From an uncultured bacterium (GTDB taxonomy: Bacteria > Nitrospirota > Thermodesulfovibrionia > Thermodesulfovibrionales > CALJEL01): 41,287 nt of DNA. The stretch spans positions 1-41,287 of the forward strand of contig CALJEL010000010.1 of assembly GCA_938074335.1 (NCBI GenBank), read 5' to 3'. A model generated the notes under the pieces. That model saw only the letters and a program-made list of their open reading frames with translations, did no database searches and had not been told where the DNA came from. The translations under genes and the position numbers were made by a program. Below, piece after piece: positions 1 to 8,163 of the stretch (the stretch's first letter is position 1; each line of letters starts with the position of its first letter).

Positions 1-89
1 GATTTTCTGGGGACCCCGCCTGCGACACCTTAATAGTGCGACAGAGCGACAGCTTTTAGTGCGATAGTGCGACAGCACACCTCACGGTG

Positions 90-148
90 AAGTGAGTTAG
101 GGATTAGTGAATTAGTGAGTTAGATAATTCTAATTCACTAACTCACTT
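90..148. repeat. Inverted-repeat-rich intergenic segment downstream of argG
   Basis: The 221 bases before the end of argG hold no gene. They contain short repeats built on GTGCGACAG-like words (about 1-80) and a nested inverted repeat. AAGTGAGTTAG at 90-100 pairs with CTAACTCACTT at 138-148, and TTAGTGAATTAG at 104-115 pairs with CTAATTCACTAA at 130-141. There is no T-run, so I do not call it an intrinsic terminator. Confidence 0.6.
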
Positions 149-172
149 GCATACTAACTTACTACTTTAGCT

Positions 173-226
173 CTGTCGCACTGTAGCACTACTTTGTAAG
201 CCACAGACAAGAATGTCTGTGCTACT
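173..226 (-). repeat. Dispersed repeat, copy 1 (54 bp, including the 39-bp core)
   Basis: The 39-bp core (188-226) is identical, on the opposite strand, to 6845-6883 and 37941-37979. Identity with the third copy extends a further 15 bp (173-187), giving 54 bp. The core contains a hairpin with ACAGAC and GTCTGT arms around a six-base loop. The core overlaps the argG stop codon at 222-224, so the repeat provides the last bases of argG. Confidence 0.85.
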
Positions 227-1427
227 TGCTCTGATACTCTGCCTGTCCCCTGAGCATCTTTCTTATCTTCAATCTCAGGGCATTGAGTTTTATGAATCCC
301 TCAGCATCCCTGTGATCATAGACCATATCCTTTTCAAAGGTTGCAAATTGAGGCTCATAAAGTGACTGAGAGGATTTTCTTCCAGCGATTATGCAGTTGC
401 CTTTATATAATTTTAACCTTGCAGTTCCTGTCACATCCTGTTCAATCTCATCTATGAGTTTCTGGAGAGCCTCTCTTTCAGGAGAGAACCAGTAACCATA
501 ATAAACCAGCTCTGAGTATCTCGTAATAAGGGAATCCCTCAGGTGCAGGACCTCTCTGTCAAGTGTTAATTGTTCAACAGCCCTTTTTGCTATGTGAAGG
601 ACTGTCCCTCCTGGTGTTTCATAGACACCCCTTGATTTCATACCCACATACCTGTTTTCCACTATATCTGTTCTACCTATTCCATGCCTTCCTGCTGAGG
701 TGTTCAGTTCTTTAAGCAGCTCAAAGGGTGATAAGTTCTTTCCATTTACTCTAACAGGATCTCCTTTTTCAAAATCTATCTCAATATACTCAGCTCTATC
801 AGGTGCCTTCTCAGGAGGTGTTATCATGGTGTACATATCCTCAGGTGGTTCATTCCAGGGATCCTCAAGGATACCTCCTTCATAGCTTATATGGAATATA
901 TTCCTGTCTGTGCTGTATGGTTTTTCCTTTGTAACAGGTACATCTATTCCCTTTGACCTTGCATACTCAATAAGCTCAGTCCTTGACCTGAAGGGCCATT
1001 CCCTCCAGGGAGCTATTACCTTTATGTCTGGTTTCAGGGCATAATAGGTGAGCTCAAACCTTACCTGGTCATTTCCCTTTCCTGTGGCTCCATGGCTAAC
1101 TGCCTCTGCCTTTTCTTTTAAGGCAATCTCTATCTGTTTTTTTGCAATCAGTGGCCTTGCTATGGATGTCCCAAGGAGATAGCCTTCATACTGGGCAGAT
1201 GCCCTGAGCATGGGGAATATATAGTCCCTTACAAACTCTTCCCTCAGGTCCTCCACATAGACCTTTGAGGCTCCTGTTTTAAGTGCCTTATTTTTTATTG
1301 CCTCTAGGTCTTCTTCCTGGCCGAGGTCTGCACAGAAGGCAATCACCTCTGCCCTGTAGGTCTCCCTGAGCCAGGCTATTGCCACTGATGTATCAAGACC
1401 TCCTGAATAGGCAAGCACTATCTTCAT
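222..1427 (-). CDS. argG: Argininosuccinate synthase
   Basis: ATP-dependent ligase joining citrulline and aspartate to argininosuccinate, the penultimate step of arginine synthesis, in the cytosol. The 401-residue protein has the family length. It opens with the ATP pyrophosphatase P-loop [12 protein letters not shown] (residues 6-17) and carries [15 protein letters not shown] in the nucleotide/citrulline-binding region. It is the last gene of a minus-strand run lysA-dapF-argG, 12 bases after dapF, with an AGGAGG-type ribosome site in that gap, so co-transcription with the lysine genes is likely. The stop codon lies inside a dispersed repeat, so the last residues may have been altered by that insertion. 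Function is confident. Confidence 0.97.
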   Translation of the reverse strand: MKIVLAYSGGLDTSVAIAWLRETYRAEVIAFCADLGQEEDLEAIKNKALKTGASKVYVEDLREEFVRDYIFPMLRASAQYEGYLLGTSIARPLIAKKQIEIALKEKAEAVSHGATGKGNDQVRFELTYYALKPDIKVIAPWREWPFRSRTELIEYARSKGIDVPVTKEKPYSTDRNIFHISYEGGILEDPWNEPPEDMYTMITPPEKAPDRAEYIEIDFEKGDPVRVNGKNLSPFELLKELNTSAGRHGIGRTDIVENRYVGMKSRGVYETPGGTVLHIAKRAVEQLTLDREVLHLRDSLITRYSELVYYGYWFSPEREALQKLIDEIEQDVTGTARLKLYKGNCIIAGRKSSQSLYEPQFATFEKDMVYDHRDAEGFIKLNALRLKIRKMLRGQAEYQSK

Positions 1428-1439
1428 CTCTAAACCTCC

Positions 1440-2273
1440 TTAAATCTCTATTTCTCCCCTGAATACCTCCTGAGCAGGTCCTGTCATGAATACACGGGTT
1501 ATCTCTCCTGCTTCTTCAACAAGCTCAATTATCAATTCACCACCAGGAAGTATGATTCTCTGCCTGAGTCCTCCAAGCCCCTTTAACCTCATTGCTACAG
1601 CCACAGCAGAGGCACCTGTACCGCAGGCAAGGGTCTCTCCAGCACCCCTTTCCCAGACTCGCACCAGAAAGGTATCCTCTGACTCCTGTTTTACGAATTC
1701 CACATTTATTCTTTTTGGAAACAGGGGATGATTTTCTATTAATGGGCCATAAATATGAATGTCGAGGTCCTTGATGTCCTCCAGAAGGATTACTGCATGG
1801 GGATTTCCCATTGATACACAGGTCATATGAAAGGTCCTATCCTTAATAGGGAGGGGATAGTCTATTAAAAGTTTCTCAGAAACCTTTACAGGTATCTCTT
1901 CAGGCTTCAATCTCGGCCTTCCCATATCAACCTTAACCATTTCATTCACTTTCTCAGGTCTTATAACTCCTGCGAGGGTCTCAATGGCTAAAGGAGATTT
2001 ATCAGAGATGCCATTTTTCCATATATAATTTGCAAGACACCTGATACCATTTCCGCACATCTCCACCTCTGAGCCATCAGGATTGAATATCCTCATCCTG
2101 AAGTCAGCCCTGAGTGATGAATCAAGCAGCAGGAGCTGATCTGCTCCAATGCCAAAGCGCCTGTTAAGAAGAAAACCTGCTATGCCCTTCCAGTCAATAC
2201 CATGTATATCCCTTGTGTCAATGACAACAAAATCGTTGCCAAGACCATGCATCTTGGTAAAATTTATCTTCAT
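1440..2273 (-). CDS. dapF: Diaminopimelate epimerase
   Basis: Converts LL- to meso-diaminopimelate, the precursor of lysine and of peptidoglycan cross-links; cytosolic, cofactor-independent. The two catalytic cysteines are visible in their standard contexts: NPDGSEVEMCGNGIRC (first half) and ERGAGETLACGTGASA (second half). The N-terminal MHGLGNDFVVID is also typical. At 277 residues it is full length. The start overlaps the lysA stop by four bases (ATGA), indicating translational coupling, and argG follows after 12 bases. Confidence 0.97.
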   Translation of the reverse strand: MKINFTKMHGLGNDFVVIDTRDIHGIDWKGIAGFLLNRRFGIGADQLLLLDSSLRADFRMRIFNPDGSEVEMCGNGIRCLANYIWKNGISDKSPLAIETLAGVIRPEKVNEMVKVDMGRPRLKPEEIPVKVSEKLLIDYPLPIKDRTFHMTCVSMGNPHAVILLEDIKDLDIHIYGPLIENHPLFPKRINVEFVKQESEDTFLVRVWERGAGETLACGTGASAVAVAMRLKGLGGLRQRIILPGGELIIELVEEAGEITRVFMTGPAQEVFRGEIEI

Positions 2274-3508
2274 ATCTCTCCCCTTATCAGGTCCTTATAG
2301 GTTTCCCTTTTTCTAACGAGTATAGCCCTGTTACCCTTTACCATTACCTCAGCAGCCCTTGGCCTTGAATTATAATTAGAACTCATGCTGAATCCATAGG
2401 CACCTGCACTCATTATTGCAAGCAGATCACCCTGCTCAGGTTCTTCTATCTCCCTGTCCTTTGCAAAGAAATCACCGGATTCACAGATAGGTCCTACTAT
2501 ATCTGCAATGATCTTTGACCTTTCATGTCTTTCCACAGGCACTATCTCATGATAGGCACCATAAAGGGTTGGCCTTATAAGGTCATTCATACCAGCATCA
2601 ACGATAATGAAATTTTTTTCTTTTGTCCTTTTATGATAGAGGACCTTTGTAACCAGGATGCCAGCATTACCAATAATGGAGCGACCGGGTTCGATTATGA
2701 GTGTCAGATTTCTACCTTTCAGGAGTTTTTTAACCTCTCTTGCAAGCTCCGATGGATGGGGTGGTTCTTCATCTTTGTAAGGGATGCCGAGGCCACCACC
2801 CATATCAATATATTTTATCCTTATGCCATGCAGGCTTAGTTCATCCACGAGGAGCAGCAGGCTTTTAAGGGCATCTTGGAAGGGCCTTACCTCTGTGATT
2901 TGAGAGCCTATATGCTTGTGAATTCCCTTTATCTCAATATTTTTAAGCTCCCTGGCAAGAAGATAGTTTTCCAGTGCCTCTTCCATTGGGATACCGAATT
3001 TGTGTTTCTTGAGGCCTGTTGATATATAGGGATGGGTCTTTGCATCTATATCAGGATTGACCCTTAGTGCAACTGGTGCCTTTTTCTTCATCATACCAGC
3101 AATCCTGTTTATCTCTTTGAGCTCCTCTGAGCTCTCCACATTAAACATTAAGATCCCTGCCTTAAGGGCATATCTTATCTCGGTCTCTGTCTTCCCAATA
3201 CCAGCATAGACAATCCTTTCGGGTCTGATACCAGCCTTCAATGCCCTGAAGAGTTCTCCACCGGATATTACATCAGCACCAGCTCCCATTTTTCCAATAA
3301 GCCTTAAAATAGATAAGTTAGAATTTGCCTTTACCGCATAGCATAAGATATGCCTTGTTCCTTTAAAGGCCTCCCTGTAGGCATCCACATGCCTTTCAAT
3401 GGTCTTTTGACTGTAGATATAAAGGGGTGTGCCAAACTCTTTGGCCAGTTTTTTAACCGGGATATCTTCTGCAAAAAGTTCTTTACCCTTAAACTGAAAG
3501 TAATGCAT
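2270..3508 (-). CDS. lysA: Diaminopimelate decarboxylase
   Basis: PLP enzyme catalysing the last step of lysine synthesis, meso-diaminopimelate to lysine plus CO2. The 412-residue protein shows the PLP-lysine segment CYAVKANSN, HKHIGSQI, the phosphate-binding EPGRSIIGNAG and the C-terminal CESGDFFAKDRE signature of fold-III decarboxylases. The start ATG follows a strong site (GGAGGTGAC). It is the first gene of the lysA-dapF-argG run. The 130 bases upstream are AT-rich, but I could not pick a promoter in them with confidence. Confidence 0.97.
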   Translation of the reverse strand: MHYFQFKGKELFAEDIPVKKLAKEFGTPLYIYSQKTIERHVDAYREAFKGTRHILCYAVKANSNLSILRLIGKMGAGADVISGGELFRALKAGIRPERIVYAGIGKTETEIRYALKAGILMFNVESSEELKEINRIAGMMKKKAPVALRVNPDIDAKTHPYISTGLKKHKFGIPMEEALENYLLARELKNIEIKGIHKHIGSQITEVRPFQDALKSLLLLVDELSLHGIRIKYIDMGGGLGIPYKDEEPPHPSELAREVKKLLKGRNLTLIIEPGRSIIGNAGILVTKVLYHKRTKEKNFIIVDAGMNDLIRPTLYGAYHEIVPVERHERSKIIADIVGPICESGDFFAKDREIEEPEQGDLLAIMSAGAYGFSMSSNYNSRPRAAEVMVKGNRAILVRKRETYKDLIRGEI

Positions 3509-3643
3509 GTCACCTCCAGCTTTTTGATTTTTCTTTACTTTTTGATTGTCTTTATTTTAACTAAAATGAAAAAATTTTACACATTCGGGCAATATCACAC
3601 TGAAACTGTTCAAACAAGATAGGATTTTCAAGGGAGGTAATAA

Positions 3644-3820
3644 CCCCAAAAAGAGGAATTCAAGACAAAGACTATACAGAGTATAAGGTGGATATTGATA
3701 GAAGTAGCGGGCAAGGTAGTGGAGCATGCAAGTAGGTTGTGTCTGAAGATATATGCAGAGGTGGAGAAATTTCTACATCTAAAAAGGATCAGGCTTAGGT
3801 GTGCTGAGTTATCAGGATAA
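3644..3820 (+). pseudogene. Relic of a transposase C-terminus (IS4/IS1380-like)
   Basis: One frame stays open for 58 codons but has no start and follows two consecutive stops (3638-3643). Its translation contains FKTKTIQSIRWILIEVAGK and HASRLCLKIY, then basic residues and a stop. This resembles the C-terminal tail of IS4-superfamily (IS1380-like) transposases, where an IRW...AGKVVxHAxR...LKI pattern closes the protein. Everything upstream, including the catalytic DDE region, is gone. The assignment is from memory of the family pattern. Confidence 0.5.
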
Positions 3821-3888
3821 GAAGGCTCAATAAAAAGGACAAAGGAAAGGGAATGAAGGAGGGGTATTGCCTGATAAGGCAAAAAGGA

Positions 3889-3978
3889 GGTAGCCGCAAG
3901 ATGGTAGAACAGGCTTCCAGCCTGTTGAAGGCTTTTTGTATTTCCACCATTTATCGCAGGCTGAAGCCTGCGGCTACC
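3889..3978. repeat. 90-bp palindromic (REP/MITE-like) element
   Basis: Outer arms GGTAGCCGCA (3889-3898) and TGCGGCTACC (3969-3978) are perfect inverted repeats. Inside are two further hairpins sharing a CAGGCT...AGCCTG core: AACAGGCT/AGCCTGTT at 3908-3926 and CGCAGGCT/AGCCTGCG at 3955-3972. An open frame on the opposite strand (3628-3993) is a by-product of this repeat, not a gene. Apart from this element and the transposase relic I see nothing else in the gene-free stretch 3514-4199 except the short repeats at 4071-4104. Confidence 0.8.
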
Positions 3979-4070
3979 CTCTCCGCTTGACAAGACCCCT
4001 AGGAAGAGATAGAATATGCTATGAAAGGAATGTTGATAATATATTGTTAAGTGCTATTGTCTTTTCTTAA

Positions 4071-4104
4071 TCGTGAGCGTGTCGAAATCGTGAGTCTGTC
4101 GAAC
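4071..4104 (-). repeat. Two adjacent TCGTGAGnnTGTCGAA repeats
   Basis: Two imperfect copies lie end to end (4071-4086 and 4089-4104). They are degenerate reverse-complement versions of the GGTTCGACAGGCTCACGA word found at 4676, 4991 and, inverted, at 6711-6749. Confidence 0.7.
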
Positions 4105-4199
4105 CGATGTAAAAAGCAGAAGGAGTGTAGGGGCGAAAAATTTTCACCCATACTTTTGTTAGTAAGCATGAGGAAAAGACTCAATTCAAGGAGGCTCTT

Positions 4200-4808
4200 A
4201 TGGATATAGAGAAGATTGCAGAAAAGTTAAGGGATATGGTCATAGGAGAGATAAAGGAGGAGTTAAGGGATTTTAAGGCTTCTGTTACAGGAGAACTTGC
4301 TGGATACAGGGTTGCCATGGAATCCATAAATGCAAGGATGTCTGCCCTTGAATCAAGGCAGGCTAATTTAGAGGCTGAAATAAGAGATATAAGACGGGCA
4401 CTTGACGAGACAAACAAGAGAATTGACGACTTAAGGGTTGAACTTAAAGCAGAGATTATGCTCAATACCCAAAGGATTGATGAGACAAACAAGAGGATTG
4501 ATGAGACGAACAAGAGAATTGATGAAACAAACAAGAGGATTGACGAGACAAACAAGAGAATTGACGAGACAAACAAGAAGATTGATGACTTAAGGGTTGA
4601 ACTTAAAGCAGAGATTATGCTCAATACCCAAAGGATTGATGAGACGAATCAAAGGATTGATAGTCTCTTTATATCGGTTCGACAGGCTCACGATGAGGTA
4701 TCTCATATAAAGGGAGACCTTAACAGAGCTCTTTCTACGAAAGAGGTTATTGATGATATTATTGTAAGGCTTCAGAGGCTTGAAGGGAAGGTCCTTGAGG
4801 TTGCTTAA
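4200..4808 (+). CDS. Coiled-coil protein with tandem RIDETNK heptads
   Basis: A 202-residue, highly charged, almost entirely helical protein with no signal peptide or membrane segment. The seven-residue unit RIDETNK, an ideal heptad, is repeated five times in a row (residues about 92-126). A longer block containing DDLRVELKAEIMLNTQ occurs twice, before and after the heptads. The DNA is nearly as repetitive, so the array expanded recently. AAGGAGG precedes the ATG. The C-terminal third includes a stretch (codons around 4675-4694) made of the dispersed GTTCGACAGGCTCACGAT repeat, still in frame. The function is unknown; structurally it resembles bacterial DUF1640/tropomyosin-like rods. Reverse-strand open frames here are shadows of the repeat. 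Confidence 0.8.
   Translation: MDIEKIAEKLRDMVIGEIKEELRDFKASVTGELAGYRVAMESINARMSALESRQANLEAEIRDIRRALDETNKRIDDLRVELKAEIMLNTQRIDETNKRIDETNKRIDETNKRIDETNKRIDETNKKIDDLRVELKAEIMLNTQRIDETNQRIDSLFISVRQAHDEVSHIKGDLNRALSTKEVIDDIIVRLQRLEGKVLEVA
4428..4645 (+). repeat. In-gene repeats: 59-bp duplication flanking five 21-bp units
   Basis: A 59-bp segment at 4428-4486 is repeated without mismatch at 4587-4645, offset by 159 bp (53 codons). Between and overlapping them lie five 21-bp units (4473-4577) differing mostly at wobble positions. All periods are multiples of three, so copy changes keep the reading frame. Confidence 0.85.
4675..4694 (+). repeat. Dispersed GGTTCGACAGGCTCACGA repeat, in-frame copy
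   Basis: Twenty bases identical to 4990-5009. Here the repeat lies inside the coiled-coil gene and is translated as part of SVRQAHDEV, without breaking the frame. Confidence 0.8.
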
Positions 4809-4874
4809 AAGATTATCAATAGAGCTACAGGCAGGCCTTGCCTGCTTAAATGCAAAAAGAAGGAGGTTTAAGCC

Positions 4875-5012
4875 ATGAAAACTTTGGAAAGCTTTAATAA
4901 TGCTTCTGGTTATCTTCTTTTTCATGACCTCTGTCTGGGCAGGAAAGGTAATTGATAAGAGCTCTACTGCTAAAGAGGCCACTGAGTCTCGGTTCGACAG
5001 GCTCACGATAAG
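4875..5012 (+). pseudogene. Frame-broken signal-peptide region of the following surface protein
   Basis: A strong ribosome site (AAGAAGGAGG) precedes ATG 4875, but that frame ends after 26 codons. The +1 frame encodes a convincing signal peptide, LWKALIMLLVIFFFMTSVWAG, then [15 protein letters not shown], and stops at the repeat at 4990-5009. Removing one A from the AAAA run at 4878-4881 would join ATG-AAA to this signal peptide. A second shift at the repeat would then be needed to enter the downstream frame. I read this as a gene start damaged by a one-base slip and a repeat insertion; sequencing error at the A-run cannot be excluded. Confidence 0.6.
4990..5009 (+). repeat. Dispersed GGTTCGACAGGCTCACGA repeat, frame-breaking copy
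   Basis: Identical over 20 bases to 4675-4694. It sits exactly where the frame carrying the signal peptide is lost, just before the first usable start (GTG 5013) of the downstream open frame. Confidence 0.8.
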
Positions 5013-6557
5013 GTGACAGAGAAAGAGAAAAACCTCAAGACAAAGACCCATACTGAAAGAAAGCTTGTAGGTGGTGTGGTGCTTAAAGAGAGGCTTATTA
5101 ATGCTCAGGTCAGAGAGGTAAGGGGTATTGATAGGGCAATCACAAAGGTTAGCTACTTTAAGGGCAATGACCCAAGCAAGTGGCAAAGCGGAGTATCAAC
5201 CTATGAAAGGGTATCTCTTGGAGAGGTGTATGAGGGCATAAGGCTTGAATTAAAAGCTTATGGCAGCAATGTGGAAAAGCTTTTTTATATATCTCCCAAG
5301 GCAGACCCAAGGAGCATAAGGGTTAAGGTAGAAGGAGCCCAAGACATAAGGGTAAACAACGGAGGGGAGCTTGTGCTTGATACACCTTTTGGAGAGGTAA
5401 AGTTTACAAAGCCAGTGGCATATCAAGATGTAGGTGGCAAGAGAAAGGAGGTAGAGGTAAGCTACAAGGTAGAGAAGAAAGGGGATATGCTTGCCTATGG
5501 CTTTGAGTTAGGGAAGTATGACAGGACAAGGGAGCTTGTGATAGACCCATTGCTTGCTTCTACATTTCTTGGGGGAAGTGATGGAGATTTGGGCAATTCC
5601 ATCGCCTTTGACAGCTCTGGCAATGTCTATGTGACAGGTGTGATATATTCTTCAGACTTTCCGACTACACCAGGGGCTTATGATAGAACTTACAATGGTG
5701 GTTGGTCTGATGTCTTTGTCTCAAATTATGATGTCTTTGTCTCAAAGCTAAATAACTCTTTATCAAGCCTCCTTGCCTCCACATTCCTTGGTGGAAGTGA
5801 TGATGATGCAGGCTATTCCATAGCCCTTGACAGCTCTGGAAATGTTTATGTGGCGGGTGGGACAAAATCTTCAAACTTTCCAACCACACAAGGTGTTTTT
5901 GATACAACTCATAATGGTTGGCATGATGTCTTTGTCTCAAAGCTCACAGGTGATTTAAGTGGTGGCACCCCCCTTACCTACACCCTTACAGTCACCAAAA
6001 CAGGCACTGGTTCTGGCACAGTAACAAGCAATCCGGCAGGCATAAACTGTGGCACAGATTGTTCAGAGCAATATCCAGTTGGCACCAATGTAACGCTTAC
6101 AGCCACAGCAAGCTCTGGCTCTGTCTTTGCAGGCTGGTCTGGTGGTGGATGCTCTGGCACAAATCCTACATGCACTGTGGTAATGAATAGTGATATCACA
6201 GTAACTGCCACATTTAATACAAGTGGTGGAGGTGGCAGTGGTGGTGGAGAAGGTGGTGGTAAAGGTGGTTGCTTTATAGCCACAGCAGCCTATGGTAGTT
6301 ATCTTGCACCTGAGGTGAAGGTCTTAAGAGACTTCCGTGACAGGTATCTTATGAGTATAGGTCTTGGAAGGGCCTTTGTAAGCCTCTATTATCAATACTC
6401 ACCACCTATTGCTGAGTATATTTCAAGGCATGAATCCTTGAGATTTGCTACAAGGCTTCTGCTTACACCTGTGGTCTATGGCATTAAGTATCCTTATGTA
6501 GTGATAGGCCTGATAATGATAGCAGGTGTGTTGGTGATAAGAAGAAGGCTTAAGTAG
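5013..6557 (+). CDS. SBBP beta-propeller surface protein with CFI-box C-terminal signal (front end disrupted)
   Basis: The 514-codon frame starts at GTG 5013 without a ribosome site. Residues about 1-180 match the N-terminal domain that precedes SBBP repeats ([19 protein letters not shown], ending [15 protein letters not shown]). Two SBBP propeller repeats follow ([22 protein letters not shown]). Next comes an InlB-B-type repeat with GTGSGTV...GWSGGGCSG, then a Gly-rich linker and the CFI box [16 protein letters not shown]. The end is a hydrophobic segment plus RRRLK, a typical sorting/anchor tail. The signal peptide is encoded in another frame upstream (4875-4989), so the gene may be inactive, phase-variable, or subject to a sequencing error. 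It is short of repeats compared with intact propeller proteins. Confidence 0.75.
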   Translation: MTEKEKNLKTKTHTERKLVGGVVLKERLINAQVREVRGIDRAITKVSYFKGNDPSKWQSGVSTYERVSLGEVYEGIRLELKAYGSNVEKLFYISPKADPRSIRVKVEGAQDIRVNNGGELVLDTPFGEVKFTKPVAYQDVGGKRKEVEVSYKVEKKGDMLAYGFELGKYDRTRELVIDPLLASTFLGGSDGDLGNSIAFDSSGNVYVTGVIYSSDFPTTPGAYDRTYNGGWSDVFVSNYDVFVSKLNNSLSSLLASTFLGGSDDDAGYSIALDSSGNVYVAGGTKSSNFPTTQGVFDTTHNGWHDVFVSKLTGDLSGGTPLTYTLTVTKTGTGSGTVTSNPAGINCGTDCSEQYPVGTNVTLTATASSGSVFAGWSGGGCSGTNPTCTVVMNSDITVTATFNTSGGGGSGGGEGGGKGGCFIATAAYGSYLAPEVKVLRDFRDRYLMSIGLGRAFVSLYYQYSPPIAEYISRHESLRFATRLLLTPVVYGIKYPYVVIGLIMIAGVLVIRRRLK

Positions 6558-6710
6558 GGGAAATTCAGTTAGAGCGATGGTGAGACAGTGCGATAGAGCA
6601 GTATAGCAGACATTTCTTCAAACTGTTCAAACAGTTCAAACTGTTTAAGTACAAGTAGGGATAGGGCTTGCTCCTACCCTTTTGAGGGCTTGCCCCTACC
6701 CTTGTCATGA

Positions 6711-6749
6711 TGAGCCTGTCGAACCATGTCATGGTGAGCTTGTCGAACC
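6711..6749 (-). repeat. Two inverted copies of the GTTCGACAGGCTCA repeat
   Basis: TGAGCCTGTCGAACC (6711-6725) and TGAGCTTGTCGAACC (6735-6749) are reverse complements of the word at 4991, each preceded by a CATG(A/G)-type flank. Confidence 0.8.
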
Positions 6750-6756
6750 ATTTTGA

Positions 6757-6777
6757 GGGCAACCGCAAGGGTTGCCC
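6757..6777. repeat. Perfect hairpin GGGCAACC-GCAAG-GGTTGCCC
   Basis: Eight-base perfect arms around a five-base loop. It is followed by CCTACT rather than a T-run, so it looks like a REP-type palindrome more than a terminator. Confidence 0.7.
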
Positions 6778-6844
6778 CTACTATTGAAATTTTTGCATCT
6801 GAAAAGGTATTATGCCCTCTAAATTCATAGTGCTACAGTGCGAC

Positions 6845-6883
6845 AGTAGCACAGACATTCTTGTCTGTGGCTTACAAAGTAGT
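6845..6883 (+). repeat. Dispersed 39-bp repeat, copy 2
   Basis: Identical over 39 bases to 188-226 (inverted) and 37941-37979. In this copy the accessory word GCTACAGTGCGACAG lies on the left side (around 6831-6846) instead of the right, so the unit is modular. Confidence 0.85.
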
Positions 6884-7006
6884 AGGGACACGGCATGCCA
6901 TGCCCCTACTTGCGTTGCGGCTATCTGCTTACCTTAAAGGAGTCAATTTTTACCTGCCCATTTACGTTTGAAAGTGTCCAGATTTTTGGAACACCCTCCG
7001 TTAAAG

Positions 7007-7036
7007 ATGACAGTTCTGATTAATCTCTGTTACAAT
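7007..7036 (+). promoter_or_regulatory. Candidate sigma70 promoter of the yeeE-tusA-kinase-regulator run
   Basis: ATGACA at 7007-7012 and an extended -10, TG-T-TACAAT (TACAAT at 7031-7036), are 18 bases apart. Transcription would begin near 7043, only about eight bases before the ATG at 7051, which has no ribosome site. This points to an almost leaderless mRNA. Confidence 0.45.
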
Positions 7037-7050
7037 AAAATAAAAAAGTT

Positions 7051-8160
7051 ATGAACGAGGCGTTTATTCAGACAGGTATTATAATCCTTCTATCAGGCAC
7101 TCTTTTAGGGTTCCTTTTTCACAGGTCTGATTATTGCATGGCAGGTATGTTCAGGGATCTATTTCTTTTCAAGAGTTCACCACTTCTCAGGGTCTTCTTT
7201 GTTCAGGTCTTTGTGACAATGCTTCTTTTTTACCTCGCAAGACACGCTGGACTTATCAAACTCTATCCTCCACCCAACCTCAGAGAGGCATCCGTTGCTA
7301 CACTTATGGGTGGTTTTATCTTCGGCACAGGAATGGTCCTTGCAGGTGGGTGTGTTATAGGAACGCTCTATAAGATGGGTGCTGGTAGCTCAGGAGCAAT
7401 TGCCTCCTTTTTGGGGCTTGTTATTGGCAGCAGTCTGTATGCAGAGATCTATCCCCTTTTTAATAAACTTCACAGAAATACTATCTTTACAAATGATATA
7501 CTCCTTGGCCAGGCATATGGAGATGGCTTTTTCATGCCTTTAATACTCCTCAGTGGAGTGTTGATCTACCAGTGGAGTAAAAAGGGCAGGCTTTATCAAA
7601 AAGCTTATGCCGATGGTTATATCCAGCCTGTAAGGACAGCCGTATTTATTGCCCTTATCAATCTTATAATCTACATCTCATCAGGCACTCCCATGGCAAT
7701 AAGCACTGCCTATGCAAAGGTAGCAGCCTTTATTGAAAGATTTCTTGCACCTTCCCATTATGAATCCCTTGAATTTTTCAAAAGACTTTCTTACTCTGTA
7801 AAGAGTCCCGACGGAGATATAATCTCTGGTGGACCCGGTGCAGAAATTGATCATGTCTTTACAGCAGAGATGCCTCTTCTTGCAGGGGTGATCCTGGGTT
7901 CATTCATATCATCCTTAAGTCTTGGTGAATTCAGACCTTTCAAAAAACTCCCACCCCTGCCACAGCTTGTCTCAGCCTTCATCGGAGGTGTGCTCCTTGG
8001 CTTCAGCTCAAGGATGGCTGGTGGTTGTAATGTAAAGTTTCTTATGAGCGGACTGCCATTGCTCTCAATACAGGGCATTATATTTCTTGTAGTCCTTTTA
8101 CCAGGGACCTATGCAGGAACATGGATATTTAAAAATCTTGTTCTTAAACTCAGGAGGTAA
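7051..8160 (+). CDS. YeeE/YedE-family sulfur-compound membrane transporter
   Basis: A 369-residue integral membrane protein with many hydrophobic helices and the YeeE/YedE glycine-cysteine signatures: SDYCMAGMFRDL near the N-terminus, LAGGCVIGTLYKMGAG in the middle and MAGGCNVKFLMSGLP near the C-terminus. In characterised members such as the thiosulfate transporter TsuA, such cysteines line the substrate path. The next gene, three bases on, encodes a TusA-like sulfur carrier, the usual partner. The actual substrate (thiosulfate, another sulfur species or selenium species) cannot be read from the sequence. There is no Shine-Dalgarno site; see the promoter just upstream. Confidence 0.88.
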   Translation: MNEAFIQTGIIILLSGTLLGFLFHRSDYCMAGMFRDLFLFKSSPLLRVFFVQVFVTMLLFYLARHAGLIKLYPPPNLREASVATLMGGFIFGTGMVLAGGCVIGTLYKMGAGSSGAIASFLGLVIGSSLYAEIYPLFNKLHRNTIFTNDILLGQAYGDGFFMPLILLSGVLIYQWSKKGRLYQKAYADGYIQPVRTAVFIALINLIIYISSGTPMAISTAYAKVAAFIERFLAPSHYESLEFFKRLSYSVKSPDGDIISGGPGAEIDHVFTAEMPLLAGVILGSFISSLSLGEFRPFKKLPPLPQLVSAFIGGVLLGFSSRMAGGCNVKFLMSGLPLLSIQGIIFLVVLLPGTYAGTWIFKNLVLKLRR

Positions 8161-8163
8161 ATT

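Larger units (their letters stand above)
6558..7050. other. Gene-free mosaic of short dispersed repeats
   Basis: No credible gene in these 493 bases. From left to right there are GTGCGATAG/GAGCAG-type words (6571-6605), an overlapping CAAACTGTT/AACAGTT repeat (about 6619-6646), and CTTGCCCCTACC-type words. Two inverted copies of the GTTCGACAGGCTCA repeat follow (6711-6749), then a GGGCAACC hairpin (6757-6777), the second copy of the 39-bp repeat (6845-6883), and a GGCATGCC-centred palindrome near 6891-6905. The last 60 bases hold the promoter of the next gene. Confidence 0.75.

Noticed and set aside
3628-3993. Minus-strand open frame of 121 codons near the palindromic element
   Set aside because: It runs through inverted repeats and the reverse of the transposase relic, has no ribosome site and encodes low-complexity sequence.
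4473-4577. Regular short repeats that could suggest a CRISPR array
   Set aside because: The 21-bp units are contiguous without spacers, keep codon phase and encode heptads of a coiled-coil protein.
4181-4624. Minus-strand open frame with repeated LFVSSIL units resembling a membrane protein
   Set aside because: It is the exact complement of the heptad repeats of the coiled-coil gene, which has a proper start site.
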